This document shows positions 47,160 through 56,995 of a stretch of DNA of 64,000 nucleotides, piece by piece (within the stretch, counting starts at the first letter, position 1; the number at the start of each line of letters is the position of its first letter). The position numbers and the translations under genes are program-made. This stretch comes from Winslowiella toletana (GTDB lineage: Bacteria > Pseudomonadota > Gammaproteobacteria > Enterobacterales > Enterobacteriaceae), in the NCBI RefSeq assembly GCF_032164335.1, contig NZ_CP134152.1, positions 3,968,001 to 4,032,000 of the forward strand, read 5' to 3'. Under the pieces are notes generated by a model that had not been told where the DNA came from, ran no database searches, and saw nothing but the letters and a program-made list of their open reading frames with translations.

Positions 47160-50100
47160 TCAGGATTCGTCTGATTGCTGCAGATAATGCTGCAGAACCT
47201 CCGGCGGAAGGGTCAGACTCCACACAGCAAATTGCGGATCGAACGACGGATTGGCCTTAAGCAGCAGCTGATAAAGGCGGTCTCTCTCCTTGAACTCAGA
47301 AGGTGGGAAATCTTTATCATGTGAAAGATATAACTCGTAACGGATATCATCTGCCATTATGCCTTCCACGGCTGTATATTTATTACCCTCTATCTTATTA
47401 TCATAAGCGGTTATGATTAACGGTGGCTGGGGTTTTGGCGGATTGTTCTGATTTTCAACCACTAATGGCGAGACACTCTGCTGAGGTGCAGCCTCAGCGT
47501 TACTGGCAGAATTTTCAGCACTTTGTTGTTGATAATGCAGCACAAGCGCAGGGGGCAAGATCAGTTTGGTGCCGGCTTCAATAACGCCTTTCGCCTGCAG
47601 CGATGGGTTGGCCACATCCAGCTGCTTCGACAAACGGCTCCGGGCCATTTTTTCAGCAAGAGGCAGATTTTTATCTGCAAGTGAAAGATTCAGCTCGCTA
47701 TAAATATCATCTGCTTTAGCCGCTTTCAGCGTGATAAACTCATTGCCTTTGACCTGACCAAACCTGGCGTTTAACTGCAGTGACTGAGGCTCTCTATTAT
47801 TCTGCGGCACAGTCTCTGAGTTAACGACAGAACGTTGACCACTTAGCTGTTGATAATGCTCCAAAACATCAGGCGGAAGGGTCAATTGAGTACCTGCTTT
47901 GATTAAATCCTGCTTCCTGAGCCAGGGATTGGCATCAAGCAACTGCTTAACCAAGTTTTGTCTTTTTATCTGCTCGCCAAGACTAATGCCAGGCTCTATT
48001 GTGAGCTTAAGATCTTTATAGATATCAACTTTATCAGCTGATTTACTAACATTAAATTTTTTACCATACATCTGACCAACCATTTCCTTGGCGTACAGAT
48101 TATACTGTTTTTGCATATCTTCCGGTATTTTCAATCGTGTATTTCGGGGAATATTATTAGGATCGTCAATATTATCTTTATTCGCCAGATAGATAGCATT
48201 AAAGTATTGCGGGCCAATACCCAGGCTTCTGCAGATAGCGTTTACGTTAGTATTGGTATACACCACATATTCATTTCCACTTATCTCACCGGGTGCTATA
48301 TCTTCCCCTTTCGGGGCGCTGAATCGGGTCTTCTCCATTACTGATTCTGGTATGCGCAGAAACGTGCCGACCTTGATATTCATCACATCGCTAATAAGCG
48401 CCTCATTTTTGAGGTGTATATGTTGGAAGTCAGTGACCGGAATATCTAAATCACGGCAGATATCAAATAAGTCTGCATCTTTTATAACACAATATAACTC
48501 ACCGACAACGATTCCCTTTGGCGTGGTATCCAGCACATCTGTTGTCTGCATTTCTGGCAATGACGTGATGCCCTGGCGCGGAGACGTATTCACGTCCTCG
48601 TTGCCGCTATCTGCGTTCGATGACAGCAAACTGGCGACTCTGTTGCTTGTTTCATAGGCAACATAATTTAACGCTATATCTTTGCCCATCTGTTGAGCAG
48701 GAGTTTGAAAAATCGCTTTAATATTTGCGGCCTTGGTCAATTTGCCAGCAAGTTTAGTCCCTACTGTGACTCCACTGTCTGTCATCATGCCCGCCAGTAT
48801 GTTGACTGGCAAAGCCTTCAATACATCTTCGGCCTCTGCCTGATTATCTTTAAGCGCAGCCTTAAGCAGTTCTTTAGCGGCTGTCATGCCGGCTGATACG
48901 CCCATTTGCATCATAAAGAGTATCGCCGGTGATAACCCTGCCGCCCCGACTCCCATCCCGGCGGCTAAACCCACAGCAATTGCAGCGTAGTCAATAACGA
49001 TATCATAATTACGTTCTGTCGACGTTTTAATCATCGAGTTCATATCATCGCGTGCGCGCTGACATGCCACCTCAAACGTTTCTTTTCCGGTGTTTTTTAG
49101 CTGAAATGTACTTAATGGTGAATATTGACGAGTGGCGTATTTTTTTACTATGGTCGGCGATGTGCCTAATCGCTCCAGCGGGGCCGTACTGTGTTCAATA
49201 AATTTAAAATACCCGCCCTCCCCGTTAGTGATTTTATATTTGAACTGTTTATTTGCACTCAGATGAGAAACAATCCATTTCTGATTTTCAACATTCTTAA
49301 GCCCTTCCGGCGTGTTTTCAATAACGATAAATTTACCCTGAACATCTATCGCCAGTATTTTATCCTTAACGGAAAAACAGACAACATCAGTTAGTCTGCT
49401 GCCGCGAAAATCCAGATGCTCAGCCTCTCTCTTGCCATATTGAAAAGCTTCAAGATCTGCTCTGAAAGCTTTCAGCCCAGCATTTTTTGCCAGGGTCGAC
49501 GCGGTGACTTTGAAATTGGCCTCATAGAAGTTATCCATATCATTGACTTTTGACGTGTCGTTCATCAATTCGTCAAGATCATTCTCAAAGCTCTTCAACA
49601 TCTGATCGCCGGAACTTTCAAACTGATATCCATAATATATGGCACTGATACTTTTTCCGCCTAATGCATCCGTGCGGTAATCTTTGACACGTCCTTTCAC
49701 ATTTACATCAGTGATAAGTTTTAGTTCTTCAAGAAAAGCCTTGCTATAAGGGGGATTTTCGTGGGGCGGGTGCTTAATAAAACTGTCAGGCAGCAGATAA
49801 CTGTCAGGATCAACCTGCCCCGTGGCAATATCAAAAAGTGTAAAAGTCTCTTCCTTCGCACTGGCTCTGTTAAGTAATGTTATTTTGCTGTCGGGAGAAT
49901 CAATCACTCCTCGTTCGCTTTTATCATAGCGCCCAATAATATCCATCAGATAATTAAAAGCTTTCTGCCTTGGATTAAGCTCATGACCCACTCTAATATT
50001 ATAACCCGACTTTACCGACTTTAAATAATCCTCACCTTTTTTATTGATTGCTTCTTCAGAAAGACTGCTACGACTTATCTCTCTTTGCTCAAGGTTATTC

Positions 50101-53100
50101 CTGACAATTTCCAGCGTATTTGTCGCTTTAAATAAATTTAACTTAGCAGAATTAATCTTATAATCGGGGGCGCCACTTTTTACCAGATCACGGTAATTAT
50201 TGATAGCTAACTTATAGTCTTCTACATACGCCTCTATCTGAACAGGAGTCAGGTTTTTGTCTTCCTGAAGAAGACGCAGTTTTTCTAAACCGACATATTC
50301 ACTAAAGTCCCCGCGATGCAAAGATAATCGATAATCAAAAGAACGTTTATTTCGGCCGGCCCTTCTTTCTACCTTTTCTTCCTGAAGATCCTGTTCTGGA
50401 TCAGCGCGCATTTCCGCCTCCAGCGACGATCGACCTTCCTGTAATAGTGCGTCTATCCCGGCAATGCTGGCGGCGTCCGCAGACTGAGGCTGTTGTACCG
50501 TAAGCCCGCCGACCAGAAGTTTAGCCGCCGCCCCCAGCGCTTGATTTTGTCCGGCCATATATCCGGTCCAGGCAAAGCCGGGCGGCAATTTATTCAGTAT
50601 TCGGACACCAAGCCCCTGACGCAGGTCATTATTATGGTAAAGACCGTTGCCGATTAAAAAAGGTGCCGCAGCATAATGGGCGACCGCTGGCGTAAATACT
50701 TTTACTATCTGGAACGCCAGCCGTTTAAGCTGCCCCTTGGTGAATTCATCCAGTTGCGCCTGCGGCAGCGGCTGACCAGGCCGCACGCCCTTGAGTATCG
50801 TCGCCCTACCCAGCATGGTACTGTACAGCGTCATTACCGCCTTGATAACCGGCAGGCGTTCGGCGATCAGATTTTGCAGCGGGTCAATATCGATTAAATG
50901 CCGCACGGCATTTTCACCATACAACGTGAACTCGGAAACCAGCCCGAAGGTCAGTTTGTCGATGCCCTGTTCCGCTGCATAACGGCTAAAACTGGTTTGC
51001 TTCGCCATAAATTCGTCAGGGGTATCAGGCCACAAGGTCACACCGTTTAGCGCATCGCTGATTTCCAGTGCCACCATTTTAAGCATCACGTCACCGTTAG
51101 GATCATTTTCCGCAGAAAAGTCCTTTTGCATAAACCCTCTAAGTATCCCGGCCATGGCACGGTCGATAGCCTGTGCGTTAACATCCGGGTTGTTTTGCAC
51201 AAACTCATTTTTGATTTCATGCAGCTTTTCAGCCATGCCTTTCGCCAGCATCGGGTTACGGGCGGTATTATGAGTGACCTCTCCGGTCAGCCGGGCTTCC
51301 GTCAGTTTAATTTCCCGTTTAACCGCTGTGGCTCTGCGCTGCGCTTTCAGTGCCAGTTCTGCCAGCTGTTTAACCTGCTGCGGCTGCTTCACGGCAGCTT
51401 CCGCAGCAACACTGAGCTTTCCAGCGACTTTCTCCAGCTCTGCTGCCGTCTGCAATAATGGCGCCAGCAGCAGTTGAAAACGCCCCTTTGCTTTGTCCTG
51501 CAGATGGGCAGGAAGCTGCGCCAGTATGGCCTTTATCTCTCTTCTGAGCGTTTTACTCTCAATCTGTTGCAGCACTTCACTGACGGCGCGCCGCGCCTTC
51601 AGTGCTGCCTCATTGAGTTTGTCCTGTGATTTAATTTTGCCGGAAACCTGCATGGCGGATACTTTTCCGCTGACTTTCGTCTGCTCCAGCATCGTGTCGG
51701 ACACGGCTTTCAGCATCGTCTGTATTTGTACACCGGCGTCTTTGCTGCGCTCCACCCGCGGCGCGGCGCTGCCTTCAGCCGTATTAGCGTCTTTACCAGC
51801 CATTTTCAGGTTCACGGCGGGCGCGAGAAGTGCGCTTGCCGCAATCTTCATTTTTTGCGCCGCCCGCTGCAGCGGTAGCAGGGCCAGCCTTAACGCCACA
51901 TTGATTTCCGCAGTATCAGCTGGCGCGCTGTCGAACTGCCGCATGATGGCGTGTTCAGCCTTGTTATATTGAATTTTCGAACTTCTTACGCTGCCTGCGG
52001 CCAGATCGTACAGCCCCTGGCCAATATGCCTGGCGGCATTCTGCAGAGAGCCAACTCCATTTTGCAGGTTGGTGTAGGGATTCTCGTGGAGTACCTCTGA
52101 AACCGACGCCTTTAGCTCACTGCCGATAAATTTTGCCCAGTCAGCGGCCACTTTTGCCGTATCAATAAAGGAGTCCGGATCAACCTCCTTACCCGATTGT
52201 TTCAGAACGTCTGCCGCATTACTGAGCGCTGCGGCAGCCTCGCGCACTGCGCCGACAATCTCGCCAGCCAACGCCTGGCCGCTAGCGGCATCCGGACGAT
52301 ACTTTGTCGGATATTCAATGTCATTCGACAATACGTCTGCCTGTGTCGCGGCCTTTTCCGCCACGGCGCACGCCTGCCCAAGTTTTTCCGTCATTGCCCT
52401 TCTGGTGTCACTGGTCACCGCCTCGCCGAGTTGGCTAACCACAATATCCAGCTCCAGCGGCAGATTCTGTAGCTCCTGTTTTACCAGCATCCGAAGCTGT
52501 GGCTGCTCCGCTGCATCGCCACTGCTGTTGCCTTGCAGCATCTGCACCGTCATATTTTCCAGCTTTTCCAGCGCCATTTCCGCGATGCCATCCCAGTGTC
52601 CGTCACTGAGCGCGCTTCCGGCATCCTTCAACCCTGTCGCGGTAGCGATTAACGCATCGACCAGTGCGTTCATATCCCGCCGCACCAGCTGCGCTTCCGG
52701 TGTTGTCAGCATCGCCTGCTGCTTCCCCCACTCTCCTGTCAGAGCCGCCAGTAACGTCTGCGTCGCGGCATGGAGTGCACCGGACACCGTGCAAACCGCC
52801 TGCTGCTGCATACTCTGCGGTAACCTCTGTTGCACTCCCTGTTGCAGCTCCTGCTGCATCGACTGCACGGTATCCTGCAGCAGGATTAACCGGTCCTGAT
52901 TTAGCCGATCCTGGTTATAGCCCAGCTGGCCATACTCCTTCCATGCAGGCTGCTGCTGTTCAATGGCCTGCGCCAGCTTGCTCACGGCCTGGTGATATTT
53001 CAGCTGGCTGCCGGATTCAGGCGCCCCTGCTTTGTTCATGATTAGCAGGTGAAGACATTCAAGCTGATGCCCACCGGGATGCTGACACTCCTTTGTCAGC

Positions 53101-53384
53101 ACATCTTCCAGTGTCAGGGGGGAAGAGGAACTGGCTGGCTGCGGGCGAAATTTAAGGCCGGTTTCTGACTCAAGCATCTCCCTGAGCCCCTGATTCTGAA
53201 CCGCCTCAGAAAGTAACTGACAGAATGTGTCATCCGTTATCCAGTCAATCCCGGCCTCATTCATCACCTGCGCCAGCCGGGATAATTTTTCCAGGAAAGG
53301 CGCATCCTGCAGATTAGGCTGTGGCTGATTGTCGGCGTAATAAGCCTTCGCGGAATTTTGCAGTGCGGCTTGCTGGAAGTTCAT
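47160..53384 (-). CDS. Giant 2074-residue protein with C-terminal LysM-like repeats, function unknown
   Basis: I do not recognise this protein. It has no signal peptide. Residues ~1-1000 are Ala/Gln/Leu-rich and look helical, with Gln-rich coiled-coil-like stretches near 165-205. A basic linker (RRAGRNKR, about 1005-1013) leads to a second region. Residues 1464-1505 form a long hydrophobic Gly/Ala/Met segment that could be a membrane hairpin. From 1623 to the end are five LysM-like repeats (starts about 1623, 1699, 1769, 1875, 1995); the last three end in LPPxxLxHYxQ. The start ATG follows AAGAG eight bases upstream. The 5' half is GC-rich and the 3' half AT-rich. The gene lies alone between hemW and yggN. 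A large toxin or secreted effector is a reasonable guess, no more. Confidence 0.8.
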   Translation of the reverse strand: MNFQQAALQNSAKAYYADNQPQPNLQDAPFLEKLSRLAQVMNEAGIDWITDDTFCQLLSEAVQNQGLREMLESETGLKFRPQPASSSSPLTLEDVLTKECQHPGGHQLECLHLLIMNKAGAPESGSQLKYHQAVSKLAQAIEQQQPAWKEYGQLGYNQDRLNQDRLILLQDTVQSMQQELQQGVQQRLPQSMQQQAVCTVSGALHAATQTLLAALTGEWGKQQAMLTTPEAQLVRRDMNALVDALIATATGLKDAGSALSDGHWDGIAEMALEKLENMTVQMLQGNSSGDAAEQPQLRMLVKQELQNLPLELDIVVSQLGEAVTSDTRRAMTEKLGQACAVAEKAATQADVLSNDIEYPTKYRPDAASGQALAGEIVGAVREAAAALSNAADVLKQSGKEVDPDSFIDTAKVAADWAKFIGSELKASVSEVLHENPYTNLQNGVGSLQNAARHIGQGLYDLAAGSVRSSKIQYNKAEHAIMRQFDSAPADTAEINVALRLALLPLQRAAQKMKIAASALLAPAVNLKMAGKDANTAEGSAAPRVERSKDAGVQIQTMLKAVSDTMLEQTKVSGKVSAMQVSGKIKSQDKLNEAALKARRAVSEVLQQIESKTLRREIKAILAQLPAHLQDKAKGRFQLLLAPLLQTAAELEKVAGKLSVAAEAAVKQPQQVKQLAELALKAQRRATAVKREIKLTEARLTGEVTHNTARNPMLAKGMAEKLHEIKNEFVQNNPDVNAQAIDRAMAGILRGFMQKDFSAENDPNGDVMLKMVALEISDALNGVTLWPDTPDEFMAKQTSFSRYAAEQGIDKLTFGLVSEFTLYGENAVRHLIDIDPLQNLIAERLPVIKAVMTLYSTMLGRATILKGVRPGQPLPQAQLDEFTKGQLKRLAFQIVKVFTPAVAHYAAAPFLIGNGLYHNNDLRQGLGVRILNKLPPGFAWTGYMAGQNQALGAAAKLLVGGLTVQQPQSADAASIAGIDALLQEGRSSLEAEMRADPEQDLQEEKVERRAGRNKRSFDYRLSLHRGDFSEYVGLEKLRLLQEDKNLTPVQIEAYVEDYKLAINNYRDLVKSGAPDYKINSAKLNLFKATNTLEIVRNNLEQREISRSSLSEEAINKKGEDYLKSVKSGYNIRVGHELNPRQKAFNYLMDIIGRYDKSERGVIDSPDSKITLLNRASAKEETFTLFDIATGQVDPDSYLLPDSFIKHPPHENPPYSKAFLEELKLITDVNVKGRVKDYRTDALGGKSISAIYYGYQFESSGDQMLKSFENDLDELMNDTSKVNDMDNFYEANFKVTASTLAKNAGLKAFRADLEAFQYGKREAEHLDFRGSRLTDVVCFSVKDKILAIDVQGKFIVIENTPEGLKNVENQKWIVSHLSANKQFKYKITNGEGGYFKFIEHSTAPLERLGTSPTIVKKYATRQYSPLSTFQLKNTGKETFEVACQRARDDMNSMIKTSTERNYDIVIDYAAIAVGLAAGMGVGAAGLSPAILFMMQMGVSAGMTAAKELLKAALKDNQAEAEDVLKALPVNILAGMMTDSGVTVGTKLAGKLTKAANIKAIFQTPAQQMGKDIALNYVAYETSNRVASLLSSNADSGNEDVNTSPRQGITSLPEMQTTDVLDTTPKGIVVGELYCVIKDADLFDICRDLDIPVTDFQHIHLKNEALISDVMNIKVGTFLRIPESVMEKTRFSAPKGEDIAPGEISGNEYVVYTNTNVNAICRSLGIGPQYFNAIYLANKDNIDDPNNIPRNTRLKIPEDMQKQYNLYAKEMVGQMYGKKFNVSKSADKVDIYKDLKLTIEPGISLGEQIKRQNLVKQLLDANPWLRKQDLIKAGTQLTLPPDVLEHYQQLSGQRSVVNSETVPQNNREPQSLQLNARFGQVKGNEFITLKAAKADDIYSELNLSLADKNLPLAEKMARSRLSKQLDVANPSLQAKGVIEAGTKLILPPALVLHYQQQSAENSASNAEAAPQQSVSPLVVENQNNPPKPQPPLIITAYDNKIEGNKYTAVEGIMADDIRYELYLSHDKDFPPSEFKERDRLYQLLLKANPSFDPQFAVWSLTLPPEVLQHYLQQSDES

Positions 53385-53571
53385 CGGCCAATCTCTTATT
53401 TATAAATAAATAAAAGTTACCGATAACCAGGAAACCCTTCTTTTGGTTCCAGGCAAATACTTCTGGATTACTCACTGCGAGGGTTATTAGCGGTCTGATA
53501 TCTTTCTTATTTGCTTAACTATGAGGAAATTTTATTTCTGAGGAGCCTGACAGGCCTGGCGGGGATATGGC

Positions 53572-53600
53572 TGGCACCACGGTGAGTATCCGCGGTGCCA
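53572..53600 (-). terminator. Stem-loop downstream of yggN
   Basis: An 11-bp stem (TGGCACCGCGG with CCGTGGTGCCA on the minus strand, one G-T pair) closes a seven-base loop 12 bases after the yggN stop. No T-tract follows. Confidence 0.45.
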
Positions 53601-53611
53601 TAATGATTATG

Positions 53612-54328
53612 TTATGGCTTCACCGCCGCCAGCACGCCTTTGCGCTGCGTTTCAAGCGTGATAACACGATTACAGACTTCATGACCGAAGTTCTGGAAAT
53701 CCTGCTCCTGGTTGCGCCACTCGGCCTGAATCGCCTGTTGCAAACCACCCAGATTACCCATAATCGCCTGGAGCGGATTATCGCTGCCGGCCGATGGTTT
53801 CTTGCCCATCTCGTTCAGGCTGTCCTGAACCACACCGCCCATCGCATTCTGCACCAGACGTTCACCATCCTGACGCACCTGGTCAATCGCCTGATGATGG
53901 AAGGTTAACCCGTCGCTGCGATGCTCGATAATACGATTCATCTGCTGCTTCAGCTGGCTGTCCAGTGAGGTCAGACGCGAGCGCACATTGCTGTCACTGC
54001 CGAGCTTATCGACAATCACCTTATCCAGCGCCACACGGCCTTTTTCCAGCCGTTGCGTTGCACCCTGGTCAATCCATGGCAGATCACGACGCAGTGCGTT
54101 CTGGTAATCGATCGCTTTCTGGCGCGTCGCCGCGTCCACATCGACCTGCTTGCCGTTAAACTGCACGTTGCCATCAGGAGAGATCACCAGATTGCCGTTA
54201 GCGCCAACCACCTGCACGCTTTGCGGTTTAATCACCACATCGTCCTGTGGCTTAACACTGCACTCATAAGCGGCCTGAGCCTGGCCTGCGGCCAACAGTA
54301 ATGCGACAACCAGCGCTTTACGAATCAT
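53612..54328 (-). CDS. yggN: YggN, DUF2884 periplasmic protein
   Basis: Exported protein of 238 residues (E. coli 239), function unknown. The signal peptide MIRKALVVALLLAAGQAQA is followed by YECSVKPQDDVVIKPQ. The middle (about 95-190) is predicted helical. AGGAG precedes the ATG by a suitable distance. It follows yggL by 56 bases with an intervening hairpin (about 54356-54377), as part of the trmB-yggL-yggN string. Confidence 0.92.
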   Translation of the reverse strand: MIRKALVVALLLAAGQAQAAYECSVKPQDDVVIKPQSVQVVGANGNLVISPDGNVQFNGKQVDVDAATRQKAIDYQNALRRDLPWIDQGATQRLEKGRVALDKVIVDKLGSDSNVRSRLTSLDSQLKQQMNRIIEHRSDGLTFHHQAIDQVRQDGERLVQNAMGGVVQDSLNEMGKKPSAGSDNPLQAIMGNLGGLQQAIQAEWRNQEQDFQNFGHEVCNRVITLETQRKGVLAAVKP

Positions 54329-54384
54329 GAAATCTCCTGAGTAATAAAAATTATTCGGGCGACATTAAGCCGCCCCGATAGTAA

Positions 54385-54711
54385 TTAGTCCCACCAAACA
54401 TCAAACAGTTCAGAAACTCGCACATCTTTCAGCTGACGCTCGTTCAACCATTTGCGTACCTGCTCCTGATGCTCTTCGGTGCACTTGCCAATCTTCTCCA
54501 GACAGATCAGCCCTTCCCACTGCAGATAGCCGCTACCATCAAATGCCAGACCATTCGGCTCGATAACCTCATTAATCAGCGCATCAACGGTGCTGTCGAT
54601 CTCTGCTTCGCTGGTGCCTTCCGCAAAGGTAAAGTTGACCGAAAAACCAAGTTCCTGGAACTCGTCAAGGTGCATTTTCTTACGAAGACGACGACTGCGT
54701 TGTGTAGCCAT
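54385..54711 (-). CDS. yggL: YggL, DUF469 protein (50S assembly-related)
   Basis: Small protein of 108 residues, the E. coli length, with a basic N-terminus (RSRRLRKKMHLDEFQELGF) and C-terminal SELFDVWWD, both conserved. E. coli YggL associates with the large ribosomal subunit. Its ATG overlaps the trmB stop by one base. Confidence 0.93.
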   Translation of the reverse strand: MATQRSRRLRKKMHLDEFQELGFSVNFTFAEGTSEAEIDSTVDALINEVIEPNGLAFDGSGYLQWEGLICLEKIGKCTEEHQEQVRKWLNERQLKDVRVSELFDVWWD

Positions 54712-55430
54712 TATTTAACCCTCTCAAACATCAGATCCCATACACCGTGGCCTAAACGCTGGCCACGCTGCTCGAATTTCGTTAACGGACGTGATTCCGG
54801 ACGCGGCACATAGCTATTGTCTTCTGACTGATTCTTATAGCCTTCGATGCTGCTCATCACTTCCAGCATATGCTCGGCATAAGATTCCCAGTCGGTAGCC
54901 ATATGGAAAGTGCCACCCAGCTTTAGCTTACGCATTACCAGCTCGGCAAACGGCACCTGCACAATGCGGCGTTTATTATGGCGCGCTTTATGCCACGGGT
55001 CAGGGAAGAACAGCTGGACCATGCGCAGCGAGTTATCCGGGATCATATTCTCCAGTACTTCCACCGCGTCATGACACATCACGCGCAAATTATCGACGCC
55101 GGCTTCATGAGCTGAGCCAAGGCAGGCACCAACGCCCGGAGAATGTACTTCAATACCGAGGAAATTTTGTTGCGGATTATTTCCCGCCATGGTGACCAGC
55201 GAGGCCCCCATGCCGAAACCAATTTCCAGCACCACTGGCCCCTCGCGGCCAAAAAGATCAACCAGGTCAATTGGCTGAGCCTGATACTCAACGCCCATCA
55301 CCGGCCAGTAATTATCCAGTGCGTGCTGCTGGCCCTTGGTTAACCGGCCCTGACGGCGGACAAAACTGCGGATACGGCGCATCGCGCGACCGTTTTCATT
55401 ATATTCTGGTGAGATGACGTCATTTATCAT
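54711..55430 (-). CDS. trmB: TrmB, tRNA (guanine46-N7)-methyltransferase
   Basis: SAM-dependent class I methyltransferase that forms m7G46 in tRNA. The 239 residues match E. coli. The SAM-binding [15 protein letters not shown] (near 70-84), [15 protein letters not shown] (near 145-159) and the C-terminal [17 protein letters not shown] are family motifs. Divergent from mutY, as in E. coli. Confidence 0.96.
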   Translation of the reverse strand: MINDVISPEYNENGRAMRRIRSFVRRQGRLTKGQQHALDNYWPVMGVEYQAQPIDLVDLFGREGPVVLEIGFGMGASLVTMAGNNPQQNFLGIEVHSPGVGACLGSAHEAGVDNLRVMCHDAVEVLENMIPDNSLRMVQLFFPDPWHKARHNKRRIVQVPFAELVMRKLKLGGTFHMATDWESYAEHMLEVMSSIEGYKNQSEDNSYVPRPESRPLTKFEQRGQRLGHGVWDLMFERVK

Positions 55431-55585
55431 GTGGCTGCCTGTTGATCTGCATATTCAGGAATATGCGGGCATTATGCAAAGTTACTGCTGAGAAGCAAGT
55501 CCCGCAAAGTTCCGGTTTACAGCATCCAGTGTCTGTGCTGGAATTCCTGCCTGATTGTAGAGTAATAACGGAAAATTTCCTCCCA

Positions 55586-56674
55586 ATGACGCAAGCGCAA
55601 CAGTTCGCGCAACAAGTGCTGGACTGGTATCAGCGCTTCGGACGCAAAACCCTGCCGTGGCAGCAGGAAAAAACGCCTTATAAAGTCTGGCTCTCGGAAG
55701 TGATGCTGCAGCAAACCCAGGTTGCGACCGTCATTCCCTACTTCGAACGCTTTATGACACGCTTCCCCAGCGTAACCGATCTCGCCGCCGCGCCGCTGGA
55801 TGAGGTACTGCATCTGTGGACCGGGCTCGGCTATTACGCGCGCGCGCGCAATCTGCACAAAGCGGCGCAACAGGTCGTCGAGCGTCACGACGGTAAGTTC
55901 CCCGAGACCTTTGAAGCAGTGGCCGATCTACCCGGCGTGGGTCGCTCCACGGCTGGGGCGATTCTTTCGCTGTCGCTCGGGCAGCATTACCCGATCCTCG
56001 ATGGCAACGTTAAGCGCGTGCTGGCACGTTGTTATGCCATTGATGGCTGGCCGGGCAAAAAAGATGTCGAGAAAAAACTCTGGAATATCAGCGAGCAGGT
56101 TACACCTGCGGTTGGCGTCAGCCAGTTTAATCAGGCGATGATGGATCTGGGGGCGATAGTCTGTACCCGCTCAAAGCCTAAATGCGAGATCTGCCCGGTC
56201 AATCTCAACTGTGTCGCTTATGCCAACGGTAGCTGGGCAAAATATCCGGGTAAAAAGCCAAAACAGACGCTGCCAGAGCGCACCGGCTGGTTATTGATGA
56301 TGCAGCGGGGCGATGGCGTCTGGCTGGAACAGCGCCCGCCCGTTGGTCTGTGGGGCGGGCTGTTCTGCTTTCCGCAATTCAGCAGCGAGGCCGAGCTGCA
56401 ACAGTGGCTGAAAGCACGCGGCATCACTGGCAGCAACCCTAAGCAGATGATCGCCTTCCGTCATACTTTCAGCCATTTTCATCTGGATATTGTACCAATG
56501 TGGCTGGAACTGCCTTCTGCGAGTAGCGCCATGGATGATGGCGCGGGTCTCTGGTATAACTTAGCGCAGCCGCCGTCTGTGGGACTGGCCGCTCCGGTTG
56601 AGCGCCTGCTACATGAGTTACGGCAACCACAGCAAATGATGCTGAACACACGCGCGATACAAGAGGAAGAGTAA
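55586..56674 (+). CDS. mutY: MutY, adenine DNA glycosylase
   Basis: Removes adenine opposite 8-oxoguanine. The ATG at 55586 gives 362 residues (E. coli 350) starting [16 protein letters not shown]; the longer upstream frame is rejected. Catalytic Glu38 (SEVMLQQT) and Asp139 ([10 protein letters not shown]), the helix-hairpin-helix [10 protein letters not shown] and four [4Fe-4S] cysteines (193, 200, 203, 209) are visible. The C-terminal third is the Nudix-like 8-oxoG recognition domain. The stop overlaps the yggX ATG by one base. Confidence 0.96.
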   Translation: MTQAQQFAQQVLDWYQRFGRKTLPWQQEKTPYKVWLSEVMLQQTQVATVIPYFERFMTRFPSVTDLAAAPLDEVLHLWTGLGYYARARNLHKAAQQVVERHDGKFPETFEAVADLPGVGRSTAGAILSLSLGQHYPILDGNVKRVLARCYAIDGWPGKKDVEKKLWNISEQVTPAVGVSQFNQAMMDLGAIVCTRSKPKCEICPVNLNCVAYANGSWAKYPGKKPKQTLPERTGWLLMMQRGDGVWLEQRPPVGLWGGLFCFPQFSSEAELQQWLKARGITGSNPKQMIAFRHTFSHFHLDIVPMWLELPSASSAMDDGAGLWYNLAQPPSVGLAAPVERLLHELRQPQQMMLNTRAIQEEE

Positions 56675-56946
56675 TGAGCCGCACAATTTTCTGTACGTTC
56701 CTGCAACGTGATGCCGAGGGACAAGACTTCCAGCTCTATCCGGGCGATCTGGGTAAACGCATCTATAACGAAATTTCGAAAGAGGCCTGGTCACAGTGGA
56801 TGTCAAAACAGACTATGCTGATCAATGAGAAAAAACTCAGCATGATGAATCCGGAAGACCGTAAGCAACTGGAGCAGGAAATGGTGAAATTCCTGTTTGA
56901 AGGCAAGGATGTCCATATCGAAGGCTACACCCCGCCAGAAGAATAA
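56674..56946 (+). CDS. yggX: YggX, Fe(II)-trafficking protein
   Basis: Small cytoplasmic protein of 90 residues (E. coli 91) that protects Fe-S proteins from oxidation. It carries the conserved [20 protein letters not shown] start with Cys7 and the helical [17 protein letters not shown] region. It is coupled to mutY by a one-base overlap; both act against oxidative damage. A terminator-like hairpin follows. Confidence 0.95.
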   Translation: MSRTIFCTFLQRDAEGQDFQLYPGDLGKRIYNEISKEAWSQWMSKQTMLINEKKLSMMNPEDRKQLEQEMVKFLFEGKDVHIEGYTPPEE

Positions 56947-56952
56947 CGCTTT

Positions 56953-56977
56953 GGGCCTCCCTGAGGCCCCATTTTTT
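56953..56977 (+). terminator. Intrinsic terminator after yggX
   Basis: Perfect 7-bp stem GGGCCTC/GAGGCCC with a three-base loop, followed by CA and six T. It lies six bases past the yggX stop and 19 bases before the mltC start, so mltC may depend on partial read-through. Confidence 0.75.
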
Positions 56978-56995
56978 GGGTTAAGCATTGAGAAA

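Noticed and set aside
52318-52899. 193-codon open frame antisense to the giant gene
   Set aside because: Cys/Ser/Ala-rich translation typical of the complement of a GC-rich coding frame; the opposite frame is continuous for 2074 codons.
53385-53470. GGAACC hexamer upstream of the giant gene, as in a hrp box of type III secretion effectors
   Set aside because: The minus strand has GGAACC, but no CCAC-N3-A follows at 15-17 bases; the sequence there reads GGTTATC. No other type III gene is in the window.
55442-55585. Longer N-terminus for MutY
   Set aside because: Family proteins begin at [14 protein letters not shown] sequence; the upstream 48 codons cover the trmB-mutY promoter region.
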